From Rhodoferax koreense (GTDB taxonomy: Bacteria; Pseudomonadota; Gammaproteobacteria; Burkholderiales; Burkholderiaceae_C), in contig NZ_CP019236.1 of NCBI RefSeq assembly GCF_001955695.1, forward strand, positions 2,356,001 through 2,420,000: 64,000 nt of DNA, written 5' to 3'. Position numbers and translations under genes: made by a program. Shown one piece after another: positions 34,506 to 42,823 of this stretch; within the stretch, counting starts at the first letter, position 1, and every line of letters begins with the position of its first letter. The notes beneath the pieces were generated by a model. It had not been told where the DNA came from. It made no database searches and saw only the letters and a list, made by a program, of their open reading frames with translations.

Positions 34506-35594
34506 ATGCCCAACCCTGTCACCGCAACCCACTCGCTGTCGCCCATGTTGCCCGATCTTTCCAATGCCGATCTGCGGGCCAAGCTGCAGCAGCGGCTCGA
34601 CCAGAAGACCAAGCCGGTCGGCTCGCTCGGCGTCCTCGAGGCGCTGGCCCTGCAGATCGGCCTGATCCTGCAGACCGAGACCCCCAGCCTGCAGCAGCCG
34701 CAGCTCGTGGTGTTCGCCGGCGACCACGGCCTGGCCGCGCGCGGCGTCTCGGCCTACCCGAGCGACGTGACCTGGCAGATGGTGGAGAACTTCCTCGCCG
34801 GCGGCGCCTGCGTGAGCGTGCTCGCGCGCCAGCACGGCCTGGCGCTGACGGTGGCCGATTGCGGGGTGCGTCACGACTTCCTGCCGCCGGATGGCCCGGC
34901 GGAACGCGCCGGCCTCGTGGTCTGCAAGATCGCGCCTGGCACGGCCGATGCGTTCGTCGAGGAGGCGATGAGCGCCGCCCAGTGCGCCCAGGCCATGGCC
35001 AACGGCAGGGCGCTGGTCCAGCGGCTGCCCGGCAATGTGCTGCTGCTCGGCGAGATGGGCATCGGCAACACCTCGGCGGCTTCGCTGCTCCAGGCCAGGC
35101 TGACCGGGCTGGACATTGCCGAATGCACCGGCTCCGGCACCGGACTCGATGCAGCGGCGGTGGCACGCAAGGCCCAGGTGCTGCGCGCCGTGCTGTTGCG
35201 CCATGAGGCCGCCACCACACCGCTGGCCGCGCTGCAGGCCTTCGGCGGCTTCGAGATGGCCACGATGCTCGGCGCCGTGCTCGAGGCGGCGGCCACCAAC
35301 CGCGTGATCGTGGTCGACGGCTTCATCACCACCGCCGTGGTGTTGGTGGCCCACCGGCTGGAGCCCGCCGTGCTGCAGCGTTGCGTGTTCTCCCACCGCT
35401 CCGGCGAGGCGGGCCATGCCGCGCTGTTGCGCCACCTTGGCGTTTCACCGCTGCTGGACCTGGGGCTGCGCCTGGGCGAAGGCTCGGCCGCGGCGCTGGC
35501 CTGGCCGCTGCTGCAATCGGCCTGCGTCGTGCTGCGCGAAATGGCCAGTTTCGCTTCGGCCGGCGTGTCGCAAAAAGCAAGCGACACGCATTAG
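34506..35594 (+). CDS. cobT: Nicotinate-nucleotide--dimethylbenzimidazole phosphoribosyltransferase
   Basis: 362 aa, normal CobT length. Motifs: KTKPVGSLGVLEALALQIG (~38-56), VVFAGDHGLAARGVSAYPS, LLLGEMGIGNTSAASLLQA (~179-197), FSHRSGEAGHAALLRHLG and the catalytic Glu in LRLGEGSAAALAWPLL. It makes alpha-ribazole phosphate for the lower ligand of cobalamin. ATG 34506 is preferred to an in-frame ATG at 34479, which falls on a possible -10 element (CATAAT, 34474-34479). The usual neighbours cobS and cobC(phosphatase) do not follow; a c-di-GMP gene does. Confidence 0.93.
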   Translation: MPNPVTATHSLSPMLPDLSNADLRAKLQQRLDQKTKPVGSLGVLEALALQIGLILQTETPSLQQPQLVVFAGDHGLAARGVSAYPSDVTWQMVENFLAGGACVSVLARQHGLALTVADCGVRHDFLPPDGPAERAGLVVCKIAPGTADAFVEEAMSAAQCAQAMANGRALVQRLPGNVLLLGEMGIGNTSAASLLQARLTGLDIAECTGSGTGLDAAAVARKAQVLRAVLLRHEAATTPLAALQAFGGFEMATMLGAVLEAAATNRVIVVDGFITTAVVLVAHRLEPAVLQRCVFSHRSGEAGHAALLRHLGVSPLLDLGLRLGEGSAAALAWPLLQSACVVLREMASFASAGVSQKASDTH

Positions 35595-35695
35595 AAGTTG
35601 GCGATGTAACCGGGTGCTCCGCGAGGCGCCAGAAGGCTGCTTTTGACACGCTTGACTGCTAAACTGCCGGCGAAAACCTGGTGACCTTCGGGCGC

Positions 35696-37999
35696 ATGAC
35701 ACCTAACCTAGCTGAAACATCAACCGCCGGTGACGAGGCTGCGCGGCGGCGGATCTCGTCAGCCCTGGCCAACCACGCCATCGCGCCGCACCTGCTGTCG
35801 CTGTTTGCACTGGGGAGCGACAGTGCCATGCTGCTGGCCGGCCCTGACCAGCGCCTGCAATTCGCCAATGCCGGCTTCACGCGCATGTTCGGATATACCG
35901 AGGCGGAGGTCATCGGCCACCGCCTGATCGACGTGCTGGCCGGCCGCGACACGGACCCGGCGCTGATCCACGAGATCCACCACCGCGTGCCCTCGCCGGG
36001 TGGGCACCACAACGAAGTGCTGGTCTACACGCGCGCGGGCCGCCCCCTTTGGGTATCGGGACTGGTGAATCCGGTGTTCGACGACGCGGGCCGGTTGCTG
36101 CACCTGGTGTATGTGCTGTCGGACATCACGCTGGCCAAGATCCACGAGGTGCTGCAGTACAAGGTGCTCGATGCCATGCTGCACGAGCAGTCGCTGGGCA
36201 AGGTGATGTCGCTGGTCTGCCTCGAGATCGAACGCATCGCACCCGGTCTGGCGGCCACCGTGCTCGATGTGGCCCATGGCGGCAGCGGCACCTGGCTGCG
36301 CGGGCTGGCCGCGCCCAGCCTGCCCGCGGAATATGCGGACTGGTTGCAGCACCTCGTCGTCGCGCCGGAGGCGGTGCTGCATTGCTGCGAGGAACGCGTC
36401 GTCGTCGCGGTGCCCGAGGACCTGTTGCTCGACCCCGGCGCGAACGATGCGCTGGACGCACCTTACCGGCTGCTGCTGCGGCAATTGGACATGGCCGCCT
36501 GCTGGATCCGCCCCATCGAGGCCAAGAACGGCGAGGTGCTCGGTGCCTTCGTGTTCTATTCCCGCGCGCCGCACCATCCCGATGCGTTCGAGCAGCGCCT
36601 GGTCGAACTGTGCACGCCGGTGTGCGCGCTGGCGCTGGAACGCGAGAAGACCCGCGCCCACCTGCACCAGCTGGCTTTCTACGACGTCCTGACCGGCCTG
36701 CCGAACCGTGAGATGCTGTACAGCCAGGCCGAGCGTGAGCTCGACGAAGTGGCACTTTCCGTGTCCACGCTGGCGGTCCTGGTGATCGACCTCGACCGCT
36801 TCAAGCTCGTCAACGACAGCCAGGGCCATGCCGCGGGCGACGCGCTGCTGCGCGAGGTCGGCGAGCGGCTCACCCGCTGCGTGCGCGGCATCGACCTGGT
36901 CGGGCGGTTGTCGGGTGACGAATTCGCCGCGATCCTGCCCAGTTGTTCGGTGGAGCACGCCGCCGTGGCCGCCGAGCGGCTGCTCAATGCGATCGCCGCG
37001 CCGTTCGCCCTCGAGGGCGGCGTGGTCAACCCCGGCGCGAGCATCGGCGTGGCCATGTTCCCCGAGGATGGTGCCGACATGGACACGCTGCTGCGCCATG
37101 CCGACCTGGCCATGGCCCAGGCCAAGGTGGATGGGCGCAACTGCTCGCGCTTCTTCAACGATGGCATGAACCGCGTGGCGCAGGAGCGGGTGGCGCTCGA
37201 GTCGGCGCTGCGCGAGGCGCTGGGCGACGGGCAACTCTGCCTGCATTACCAGCCGCAGATGTTCTGCGGCGAGGGCCGGCCGCTGTACGGCGTCGAGGCC
37301 CTCGCGCGCTGGCACCATCCGCGCTTCGGCAACGTGTCGCCCGAACGCTTCATTCCGCTGGCCGAGGAATGCGGCCTGATCGGCGCCTTCGGCGAGTGGG
37401 CGCTGACCGAGGCCTGCCGTCAGCTCGCCGATTGGCGTTCCCGTGGCATCGCGGTGCCGCGCGTGGCGGTCAACCTGTCGGCCCAGAACTTCCAGGATGT
37501 CGGACTGGCGGTGCGCGTGGCGGCCTGCCTGCGCAGCTACGGCCTCAGCCCCGACAGCCTGACGCTGGAGATGACCGAACGCGCCATGCTCGACAGCGCC
37601 GAAGGGGTGCAGACCAGCATCCATGCCGTCCATTCGCTCGGCGTGCACCTCTCGCTCGACGATTTCGGCACCGGCTATTCGAGCCTGAGTTACCTGCACC
37701 GCCTGCCGATGAAGGAGCTCAAGCTCGACAAGAGCTTCGTGCAGGACCTCGACGACAGCCCGGCCGCGCGTTCTTTGATCCAGTCGGTGATGCACATCGG
37801 TGAAGGCCTGGGGCTGACCGTGGTTGCCGAAGGGGTGGAGACGCAGAGCCAGTTCGATTTCCTGCACGACCGCAGTTGCGCCGTGGTGCAGGGTTATCTG
37901 TTCGCGCGGCCCATGCCGGCCGAGCAGCTCGAGCGCTGGCTCGACGAACGCTATCCGCCACGGCGCTCCGGCACCGGCGCCGGCGTCTTGGGCTTGTAG
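35696..37999 (+). CDS. DosP-like PAS-GAF-GGDEF-EAL protein (paralogue of 25508-28111)
   Basis: 767 aa. One PAS (~25-145), a GAF-like region beginning with HEVLQYKVLDAMLHEQ (~150-300), degenerate GGDEF (SGDEF at 406-410), intact EAL (E534-A-L, DDFGTGYSS, EMTER). The linker after the PAS is almost the same as in the other DosP-like protein (HEVLQNKVLAAMVREV), and both share YLHRLPx-ELKLD and QGYLFARP, showing recent common descent; this copy lacks the first PAS. Likely a c-di-GMP phosphodiesterase. Start could also be GTG 35681. Its last 49 bp overlap the converging nth gene. Confidence 0.86.
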   Translation: MTPNLAETSTAGDEAARRRISSALANHAIAPHLLSLFALGSDSAMLLAGPDQRLQFANAGFTRMFGYTEAEVIGHRLIDVLAGRDTDPALIHEIHHRVPSPGGHHNEVLVYTRAGRPLWVSGLVNPVFDDAGRLLHLVYVLSDITLAKIHEVLQYKVLDAMLHEQSLGKVMSLVCLEIERIAPGLAATVLDVAHGGSGTWLRGLAAPSLPAEYADWLQHLVVAPEAVLHCCEERVVVAVPEDLLLDPGANDALDAPYRLLLRQLDMAACWIRPIEAKNGEVLGAFVFYSRAPHHPDAFEQRLVELCTPVCALALEREKTRAHLHQLAFYDVLTGLPNREMLYSQAERELDEVALSVSTLAVLVIDLDRFKLVNDSQGHAAGDALLREVGERLTRCVRGIDLVGRLSGDEFAAILPSCSVEHAAVAAERLLNAIAAPFALEGGVVNPGASIGVAMFPEDGADMDTLLRHADLAMAQAKVDGRNCSRFFNDGMNRVAQERVALESALREALGDGQLCLHYQPQMFCGEGRPLYGVEALARWHHPRFGNVSPERFIPLAEECGLIGAFGEWALTEACRQLADWRSRGIAVPRVAVNLSAQNFQDVGLAVRVAACLRSYGLSPDSLTLEMTERAMLDSAEGVQTSIHAVHSLGVHLSLDDFGTGYSSLSYLHRLPMKELKLDKSFVQDLDDSPAARSLIQSVMHIGEGLGLTVVAEGVETQSQFDFLHDRSCAVVQGYLFARPMPAEQLERWLDERYPPRRSGTGAGVLGL

Positions 38000-38610
38000 T
38001 CGCAATACGGCGACACCGCGCATTCCCAGCAACGTGGCTTGCGCGCCTGGCAGATGTAGCGCCCATGCAGGATCAGCCAGTGGTGGGCGTCCACCAGATA
38101 GGCTTTGGGAACGCGTTTGAGCAGTTGCAACTCCACCGCCAGCGGCGTCTTGCCTGGCGCGAGGCCGGTGCGGTTGCCAACGCGGAAGATGTGCGTGTCC
38201 ACCGCCATGGTCGGTTCGCCGAACGCCACGTTGAGCACCACGTTGGCCGTCTTGCGGCCCACGCCGGGCAGGGCTTCCAGCGCTTCTCGCGTGCGCGGCA
38301 CCACGCCGCCGTGCTGGTCGACCAGGATGCGGCAGGTCTGCATCAGGTGTCTGGCCTTGCTGCGGTACAGGCCGATGGTCTTGATGAAGCCTTCCAACCC
38401 TTCGAGCCCGAGGTCGAGGATGGCCTGGGGCGTGCTGGCCACCGGGTACAGGCGGCGCGTGGCCTTGTTCACGCCCACGTCGGTGGCCTGCGCCGACAGC
38501 AGCACGGCGGCCAACAGTTCGAAGACGCTGGTGTATTCCAGCTCGGTGTTGGGTTGCGGATTCGCGGCCTGGAGGGTGGCGAAGAAGGGTTCGATCGCGG
38601 CGGTTTTCAT
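37951..38610 (-). CDS. nth: Endonuclease III
   Basis: 219 aa. Helix-hairpin-helix with catalytic Lys in LPGVGRKTANVVLNVAFG (~113-130), catalytic Asp in VDTHIFRVGNRTG, and the four-cysteine iron-sulfur cluster C-x6-C-x2-C-x5-C in YICQARKPRCWECAVSPYC (~185-203). Removes oxidised pyrimidines and cleaves at the abasic site. The C-terminal DYKPKTPAPVPERRGG tail overlaps the end of the converging DosP-like gene. Confidence 0.95.
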   Translation of the reverse strand: MKTAAIEPFFATLQAANPQPNTELEYTSVFELLAAVLLSAQATDVGVNKATRRLYPVASTPQAILDLGLEGLEGFIKTIGLYRSKARHLMQTCRILVDQHGGVVPRTREALEALPGVGRKTANVVLNVAFGEPTMAVDTHIFRVGNRTGLAPGKTPLAVELQLLKRVPKAYLVDAHHWLILHGRYICQARKPRCWECAVSPYCDYKPKTPAPVPERRGG

Positions 38611-38640
38611 GGGTCAGTCGGTTTGGCTTGCCCGGCGAGT

Positions 38641-39543
38641 CTAAGGTGCGGCCTTGCCGGCGGAGCGAGCCTTGCCCTGGAACGCCGCGCCCACCGCATC
38701 GATGAGCTTGCGCTTGCCGCTGGTCCTGGGCTGCACCAGGGCCATGTGGCGCGCCTCGGCTGCGCCGGGGATGTCGAGCACGCGCAGCTTGGGATCGGCA
38801 GCCCAGCGGTTGTCGCGCAGCAGCGGCACCATGGTCACGCCCAGGCCGGCGCGCACCAGGTCGACGATGGTCTCGATGGCGTTGAGCTCCAGGAACTCCT
38901 GCGGGCGCGCGCGCAGCCGGCGCAAGGTTCGGTCGACGAGCTGGCCCGTGTGTTCCTGGCGGTCGAAGCGGATGAAGGGTTGGCTCTGCACCAGGCTGCG
39001 GATCGGTTGCTCGGGCATGCGCCGGGCCGCCAGCACCACCATCGGCTCGGCGTACAGCGGGGTCCAGGCCAGTCCGGCCTGCATGCGGTCGGCGCCGGGC
39101 TCGTGCACCGCGATGGCCGCGTCCAATTCCCCCGCACCCACGCGCGCCAGCAGTTCGCCGGACTTGGCGGCGCTCACGTGCAGGTCGAGGGCGGGATGGA
39201 GCCGTTTGAGCGCGAGCGTGGCCTGCAGCAGCGGGCGCAGCGCCGAAACCACCGCGCCGACGTGCAACGTGCCCTCCATGGCGCGCGGCGCATGTTCCGG
39301 CTCGCGCATCTGCTCGAACAGGTCGACCAGTTTTTCGGCCTGGGGTCGCAATTCGCGGCCGGCCTGGTTGAGCCGCACCGTCTTGCCGCTGCGCTCGAAC
39401 AGCGCACGGCGCAGTTCGGCTTCCAGCTGGCGCATCTGCAGGCCGACGGCCGCCTGGGTGAGCGCCACGCGCTGCGCCGCGCCGGCGAACGACCCTTCGG
39501 CAGCCACCGCGAGGAAGGTCTTCAGGACGCGGACGCTGCTCAT
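38641..39543 (-). CDS. LysR-family regulator divergent from TTT/Ntn-hydrolase genes
   Basis: 300 aa. N-terminal HTH MSSVRVLKTFLAVAAEGSFA, QRVALTQAAVGLQMRQLEAE (~26-45), then a standard effector-binding domain (TLHVGAVVSALRPLLQATLA onward). Start set at 39543; an in-frame ATG 13 codons upstream adds a hydrophobic run that is not LysR-like and would lie in the operator. Divergent from the binding protein and gamma-glutamyltransferase-family gene, with two dyads between, so these are its probable targets. Confidence 0.88.
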   Translation of the reverse strand: MSSVRVLKTFLAVAAEGSFAGAAQRVALTQAAVGLQMRQLEAELRRALFERSGKTVRLNQAGRELRPQAEKLVDLFEQMREPEHAPRAMEGTLHVGAVVSALRPLLQATLALKRLHPALDLHVSAAKSGELLARVGAGELDAAIAVHEPGADRMQAGLAWTPLYAEPMVVLAARRMPEQPIRSLVQSQPFIRFDRQEHTGQLVDRTLRRLRARPQEFLELNAIETIVDLVRAGLGVTMVPLLRDNRWAADPKLRVLDIPGAAEARHMALVQPRTSGKRKLIDAVGAAFQGKARSAGKAAP

Positions 39544-39580
39544 CGGAACGGCAAATAAAAATAGGATTGCAAGGATCGAC

Positions 39581-39652
39581 AATAAAGTTTTTCTTTATTC
39601 ATGGTAAAGCATTATTCGCTTTCCCTGGCGGCGCAGGGTTTCGATAATCGAA
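39581..39652. promoter_or_regulatory. Two dyads in LysR/TTT intergenic region
   Basis: AATAAAG-TTTTT-CTTTATT (39581-39599) is a perfect 7-bp inverted repeat with the T-N11-A spacing expected of a LysR recognition site. TTCGAT-A-ATCGAA (39640-39652) is a second perfect dyad, 41 bp nearer the binding-protein gene. The region is distinctly AT-rich compared with its surroundings. The two would suit the recognition and activation sites of the divergent LysR protein. Confidence 0.5.
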
Positions 39653-39709
39653 GGTCTGCAGCCGCCGGTCCCGAGCCGGCGGAGATCCGAACCATTGAAA
39701 GAGTCCAAC

Positions 39710-40687
39710 ATGTTTTCCAGGCGCAAGCTGATCATTTCCGCCGTCATCGCGGCGGGCGCAGGGAGTGGCACGGGCGCGGCCCTGGCCCAGGCCTATCCGA
39801 ACAAGCCGGTGCGCCTCGTCGTGCCGTTCCCGGCGGGCGGCGCCACCGACATCTTCGCGCGCGTGTTGTCGCAGAAGGTCGGCGAGAAACTCGGCACCGC
39901 CATCGTCGTGGAAAACCGCCCAGGCGCGGGTGGCGCCATCGGCTCGGACGTGGTGGCCAAGGCCCCCGCCGATGGCTACACCCTGCTGCTGGCTACCTCC
40001 AGCACCCATTCCATCGGCCCGGCGCTGACCTCGCGGCTGCCATACGACACGGTGCGCGACTTCACGCCCATCTCCCACGTGGGCAATGCACCGAGCATCA
40101 TGCTGGTGCCCAACAGCAGCCCGGCCAAGACGCTGAAGGAGTGGATCGACTATGCGAAGAAGAACCCCGGCAAGCTGAACTACGCCTCCAGCGGGCCCGG
40201 CACCATCGTGCAGCTCACGGCCGAACTGTTCAAGTCGCAGGCCGGCGTGTTCATGGTGCACATCCCGTACAAGGGCACGGCGCTGGCGATTCCCGATCTG
40301 GTCAGCGGCAAGGTCGACGTGTTGTTCGATTCGCTGCCCACCGGCCTGCCGCATGTGCGCGAGGGCCGGCTGCGCGCACTGGCGGTCACCTCCGCCAAAC
40401 GCACGGCCATGGCGCCCGAACTGCCGGCCATTGCCGAGGTGTTGCCTGGTTACGAGTCGAACACCTGGTTCGGGCTGTATGGCCCGAAGGCCCTGCCGGC
40501 CGACATCGTGGCCAGGGTTAACGCCGCGGTGAACCAGTCGCTCGCCGACCCGGAGGTGAAGGACAAGCTGGCGCGGCTCGGCATCGAGCCTGTGGGCAGC
40601 ACACCTGCGCAACTGGCGCAGATGGTTGCGGCCGACGCGGCCAAGTGGCGTGCCATCATTGTCGAACGCAAGATCACCGGCGAATAA
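39710..40687 (+). CDS. TTT-family (Bug/TctC) periplasmic binding protein
   Basis: 325 aa. Signal peptide MFSRRKLIISAVIAAGAGSG cleaved after ALA, then PVRLVVPFPAGGATDIFARV (~35-54), IVVENRPGAGGAIGSDVVAK, HIPYKGTALAIPDLVSG. A GAAAGAG purine tract precedes ATG 39710; the TTG at 39695 is in frame but leads into the ribosome site. It is 15 bp upstream of a gamma-glutamyltransferase-family hydrolase, so the ligand is probably that enzyme's substrate (an amide-bearing carboxylate such as oxamate or a gamma-glutamyl compound). Confidence 0.88.
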   Translation: MFSRRKLIISAVIAAGAGSGTGAALAQAYPNKPVRLVVPFPAGGATDIFARVLSQKVGEKLGTAIVVENRPGAGGAIGSDVVAKAPADGYTLLLATSSTHSIGPALTSRLPYDTVRDFTPISHVGNAPSIMLVPNSSPAKTLKEWIDYAKKNPGKLNYASSGPGTIVQLTAELFKSQAGVFMVHIPYKGTALAIPDLVSGKVDVLFDSLPTGLPHVREGRLRALAVTSAKRTAMAPELPAIAEVLPGYESNTWFGLYGPKALPADIVARVNAAVNQSLADPEVKDKLARLGIEPVGSTPAQLAQMVAADAAKWRAIIVERKITGE

Positions 40688-40702
40688 ACCAGGGCGCATT
40701 CC

Positions 40703-42325
40703 ATGAACTTCAACTTCAGCAATCCTTATCCTTCGGTGCGCATCCCCGTGTTCGCGCGCAACGTGGTGTCGACATCCCATCCACTCGCGGCGCAGGCCGG
40801 TCTGCGCATGCTCTACAAGGGCGGCAGCGCGGTCGACGCGGCCATCGCCGCCGCGGCCACCATCACGCTGACCGAGCCGGTGAGCAACGGCCTGGGCAGC
40901 GACGCCTTCTGCATCCTGTGGGATGGCAAGGAACTGCACGGCCTGAACGCCAGCGGCACCGCGCCCCAGGCCTGGACGCCGGACTACTTCAAGACCAAGT
41001 ACGGCGCCGACACCAAGACCCCGCCCAAGCGCGGCATCGACAGCGTGACGGTGCCGGGTGCCGTGGCTGGCTGGATGGCGCTGAGCGAGCGTTTCGGCAA
41101 GCTGCCTTTCGCCGACCTGATGGAGCCGGCGATCGAGATCGCCGAGCGGGGCTACCTGATTCCGCCGGTGGTGCAGCAGAAATGGGCCGCGGCCACGCCG
41201 GAACTGCGCTCCGTTGCCGGCTTCGCCGAAGCCTTTCTGCCTTGGGGCCGTGCACCCGAGGTCGGCGAGCTGTTCCGCTTTCCCGCCGCCGCGCGTGCGT
41301 TGCGGGCCATCGCGCAGAGCAAGGGTGAAGCCTTCTACCGCGGCGAGATCGCCGAGGCCCTGGTGCGTTTCGCCAAGGAGCAGGGCGGCGCGCTGTCGCT
41401 GGAAGACCTGGCCACGTTCAAGCCCGAATGGGTGAAGCCGATGGCGCAGAACTACCGTGGCCACACGCTGCACGAGATCCCGCCGAACGGCCAGGGCATC
41501 GCTGCGCTGATCGCCGTCGGTATCCTGGAGCAGTTCGATTTGGCCAGCCATGCGGTGGACGGCGTCGATTCGCAGCATCTGCAGATCGAGGCCATGAAAC
41601 TCGCCTTCGCCGACGTCTACCGGTATGTGGCCGACCCTTATGCGATGGAGTTCCCGCCCGAGCGCCTGCTCGACCCGGCCTACCTCGCTTCGCGCGCCAG
41701 GCTCATCGACATGAAGCGTGCGCAGGATTTCGGCGCCGGCAACCCGGTCAAGGGCGGCACCATCTACCTGACCGCTGCCGACGAAAACGGCATGATGGTC
41801 AGCTTCATCCAGAGCAACTACATGGGCTTCGGTTCCGGTTGTGTCGAGCCCGAGTTCGGCATCAGCCTGCAGAACCGCGGCCACGGCTTCAACACCGATC
41901 CGGCCGGTCCGAACACCGCCAACCTGGTGGCGCCGGGCAAGCGGCCGTTCCACACCATCATCCCGGCCTTCCTCACCAAGGACGGCCAGCCGGTGATGAG
42001 TTACGGCGTGATGGGCGGCAACATGCAGCCGCAAGGCCACATGCAGACCCTGGTGCGCATGCTCGACTATGGCCAGAACCCGCAGGCCGCTTGCGACGCG
42101 CCGCGCTGGCGCTTCAATGCGGGGCTCGAGATCAACGTGGAAGCGGCCATGGCCAAGGCCACGGTGCAGGGCCTGGCCGACCGCGGCCACCGCATGGATG
42201 TGATCAACGATTCCTACCAGGACTTCGGCGCCGGCCAGTTCATCTGGCGCATGGGCGATCCGAAGGTCGAGGGGTACCTGGTCGCCAGTGATTCGCGGCG
42301 TGACGGTCTGGCTGCAGGGTTCTGA
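40703..42325 (+). CDS. Gamma-glutamyltransferase-family Ntn hydrolase (HpxW/oxamate-amidohydrolase-like)
   Basis: 540 aa proenzyme of the Ggt family. N-terminal half AGLRMLYKGGSAVDAAIAAA, GVDSVTVPGAVxGW-like segment; the autocatalytic Thr that becomes the new N terminus is T353 in KGGTIYLTAADENG. There is no signal peptide, unlike periplasmic Ggt. The start NPYPSVRIPVFARNVV and the DAFCILWDGKELHGLNASG segment are, from memory, closer to HpxW (oxamate amidohydrolase of oxalurate breakdown in Klebsiella) than to true glutathione hydrolases. Co-transcribed with a TTT binding protein. Family sure, substrate uncertain. Confidence 0.82.
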   Translation: MNFNFSNPYPSVRIPVFARNVVSTSHPLAAQAGLRMLYKGGSAVDAAIAAAATITLTEPVSNGLGSDAFCILWDGKELHGLNASGTAPQAWTPDYFKTKYGADTKTPPKRGIDSVTVPGAVAGWMALSERFGKLPFADLMEPAIEIAERGYLIPPVVQQKWAAATPELRSVAGFAEAFLPWGRAPEVGELFRFPAAARALRAIAQSKGEAFYRGEIAEALVRFAKEQGGALSLEDLATFKPEWVKPMAQNYRGHTLHEIPPNGQGIAALIAVGILEQFDLASHAVDGVDSQHLQIEAMKLAFADVYRYVADPYAMEFPPERLLDPAYLASRARLIDMKRAQDFGAGNPVKGGTIYLTAADENGMMVSFIQSNYMGFGSGCVEPEFGISLQNRGHGFNTDPAGPNTANLVAPGKRPFHTIIPAFLTKDGQPVMSYGVMGGNMQPQGHMQTLVRMLDYGQNPQAACDAPRWRFNAGLEINVEAAMAKATVQGLADRGHRMDVINDSYQDFGAGQFIWRMGDPKVEGYLVASDSRRDGLAAGF

Positions 42326-42793
42326 TCAGACCGGCACGCAGAGTTCGCAGTTGAACACGCCGGTCTGCGCGTCGAATTCGAAGTCGGTGTCGTAGAACTC
42401 GAACGCCGGCTGGCCGGTCGGCCGCAGGCCGCTTTGCGGCAGCCACTGCGCAAACACCTGCATCCACGCCGGGCCGATGGCCAGCGCCGTGCCCTTGAAT
42501 GGCACGCAGGCGTATCGGCCGCCGGGGAAATCCTGCAAGGCGATGCCGCCTTCGGGCTTGAAGTCGGAATCCACCTCGATGCACAGGTCGTAGCGACACT
42601 GGGCCGGCGGCGTGGTCATCGGGTTGTCCAGGCTGATGCCGAGCATGCGGCGGCGCGGCGTCATCAGCCCCTGGGCCGTGGCCCATTCGCCGAAGCTGGC
42701 CCATTGCTGCGCGATGCCGGGGCTGCCGTAGGGGCCGGTGTGGCGCACGTAGGCCAGGTGCATGGCGGGCAGGGTTTTGGTTTCGATGGACAT
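42326..42793 (-). CDS. GyrI-like/AraC effector-binding domain protein
   Basis: 155 aa single SHS2-type small-molecule-binding domain: IETKTLPAMHLAYVRHTGPY (~3-22), MLGISLDNPMTTPPAQCRYD (~50), GGRYACVPFKGTALAIGPAW and FEFYDTDFEFDAQTGVFNCE at the end. This is the same domain as SbmC/GyrI and the C terminus of Rob-type AraC proteins, here without DNA-binding part. Good ribosome site AGAAGGAA. It abuts the converging Ggt-family gene with no spacer. Role unknown; family members bind hydrophobic cations or act as hydrolases. Confidence 0.8.
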   Translation of the reverse strand: MSIETKTLPAMHLAYVRHTGPYGSPGIAQQWASFGEWATAQGLMTPRRRMLGISLDNPMTTPPAQCRYDLCIEVDSDFKPEGGIALQDFPGGRYACVPFKGTALAIGPAWMQVFAQWLPQSGLRPTGQPAFEFYDTDFEFDAQTGVFNCELCVPV

Positions 42794-42823
42794 GTCGTTT
42801 CCTTCTGGGGATGAGACGATAGC

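Noticed and set aside
39599..42190. An 863-codon open frame on the minus strand opposite the TTT and Ggt-family genes
   Set aside because: It is His/Arg/Gly/Ala-rich with no recognisable domain, the usual antisense shadow of GC-rich coding DNA.
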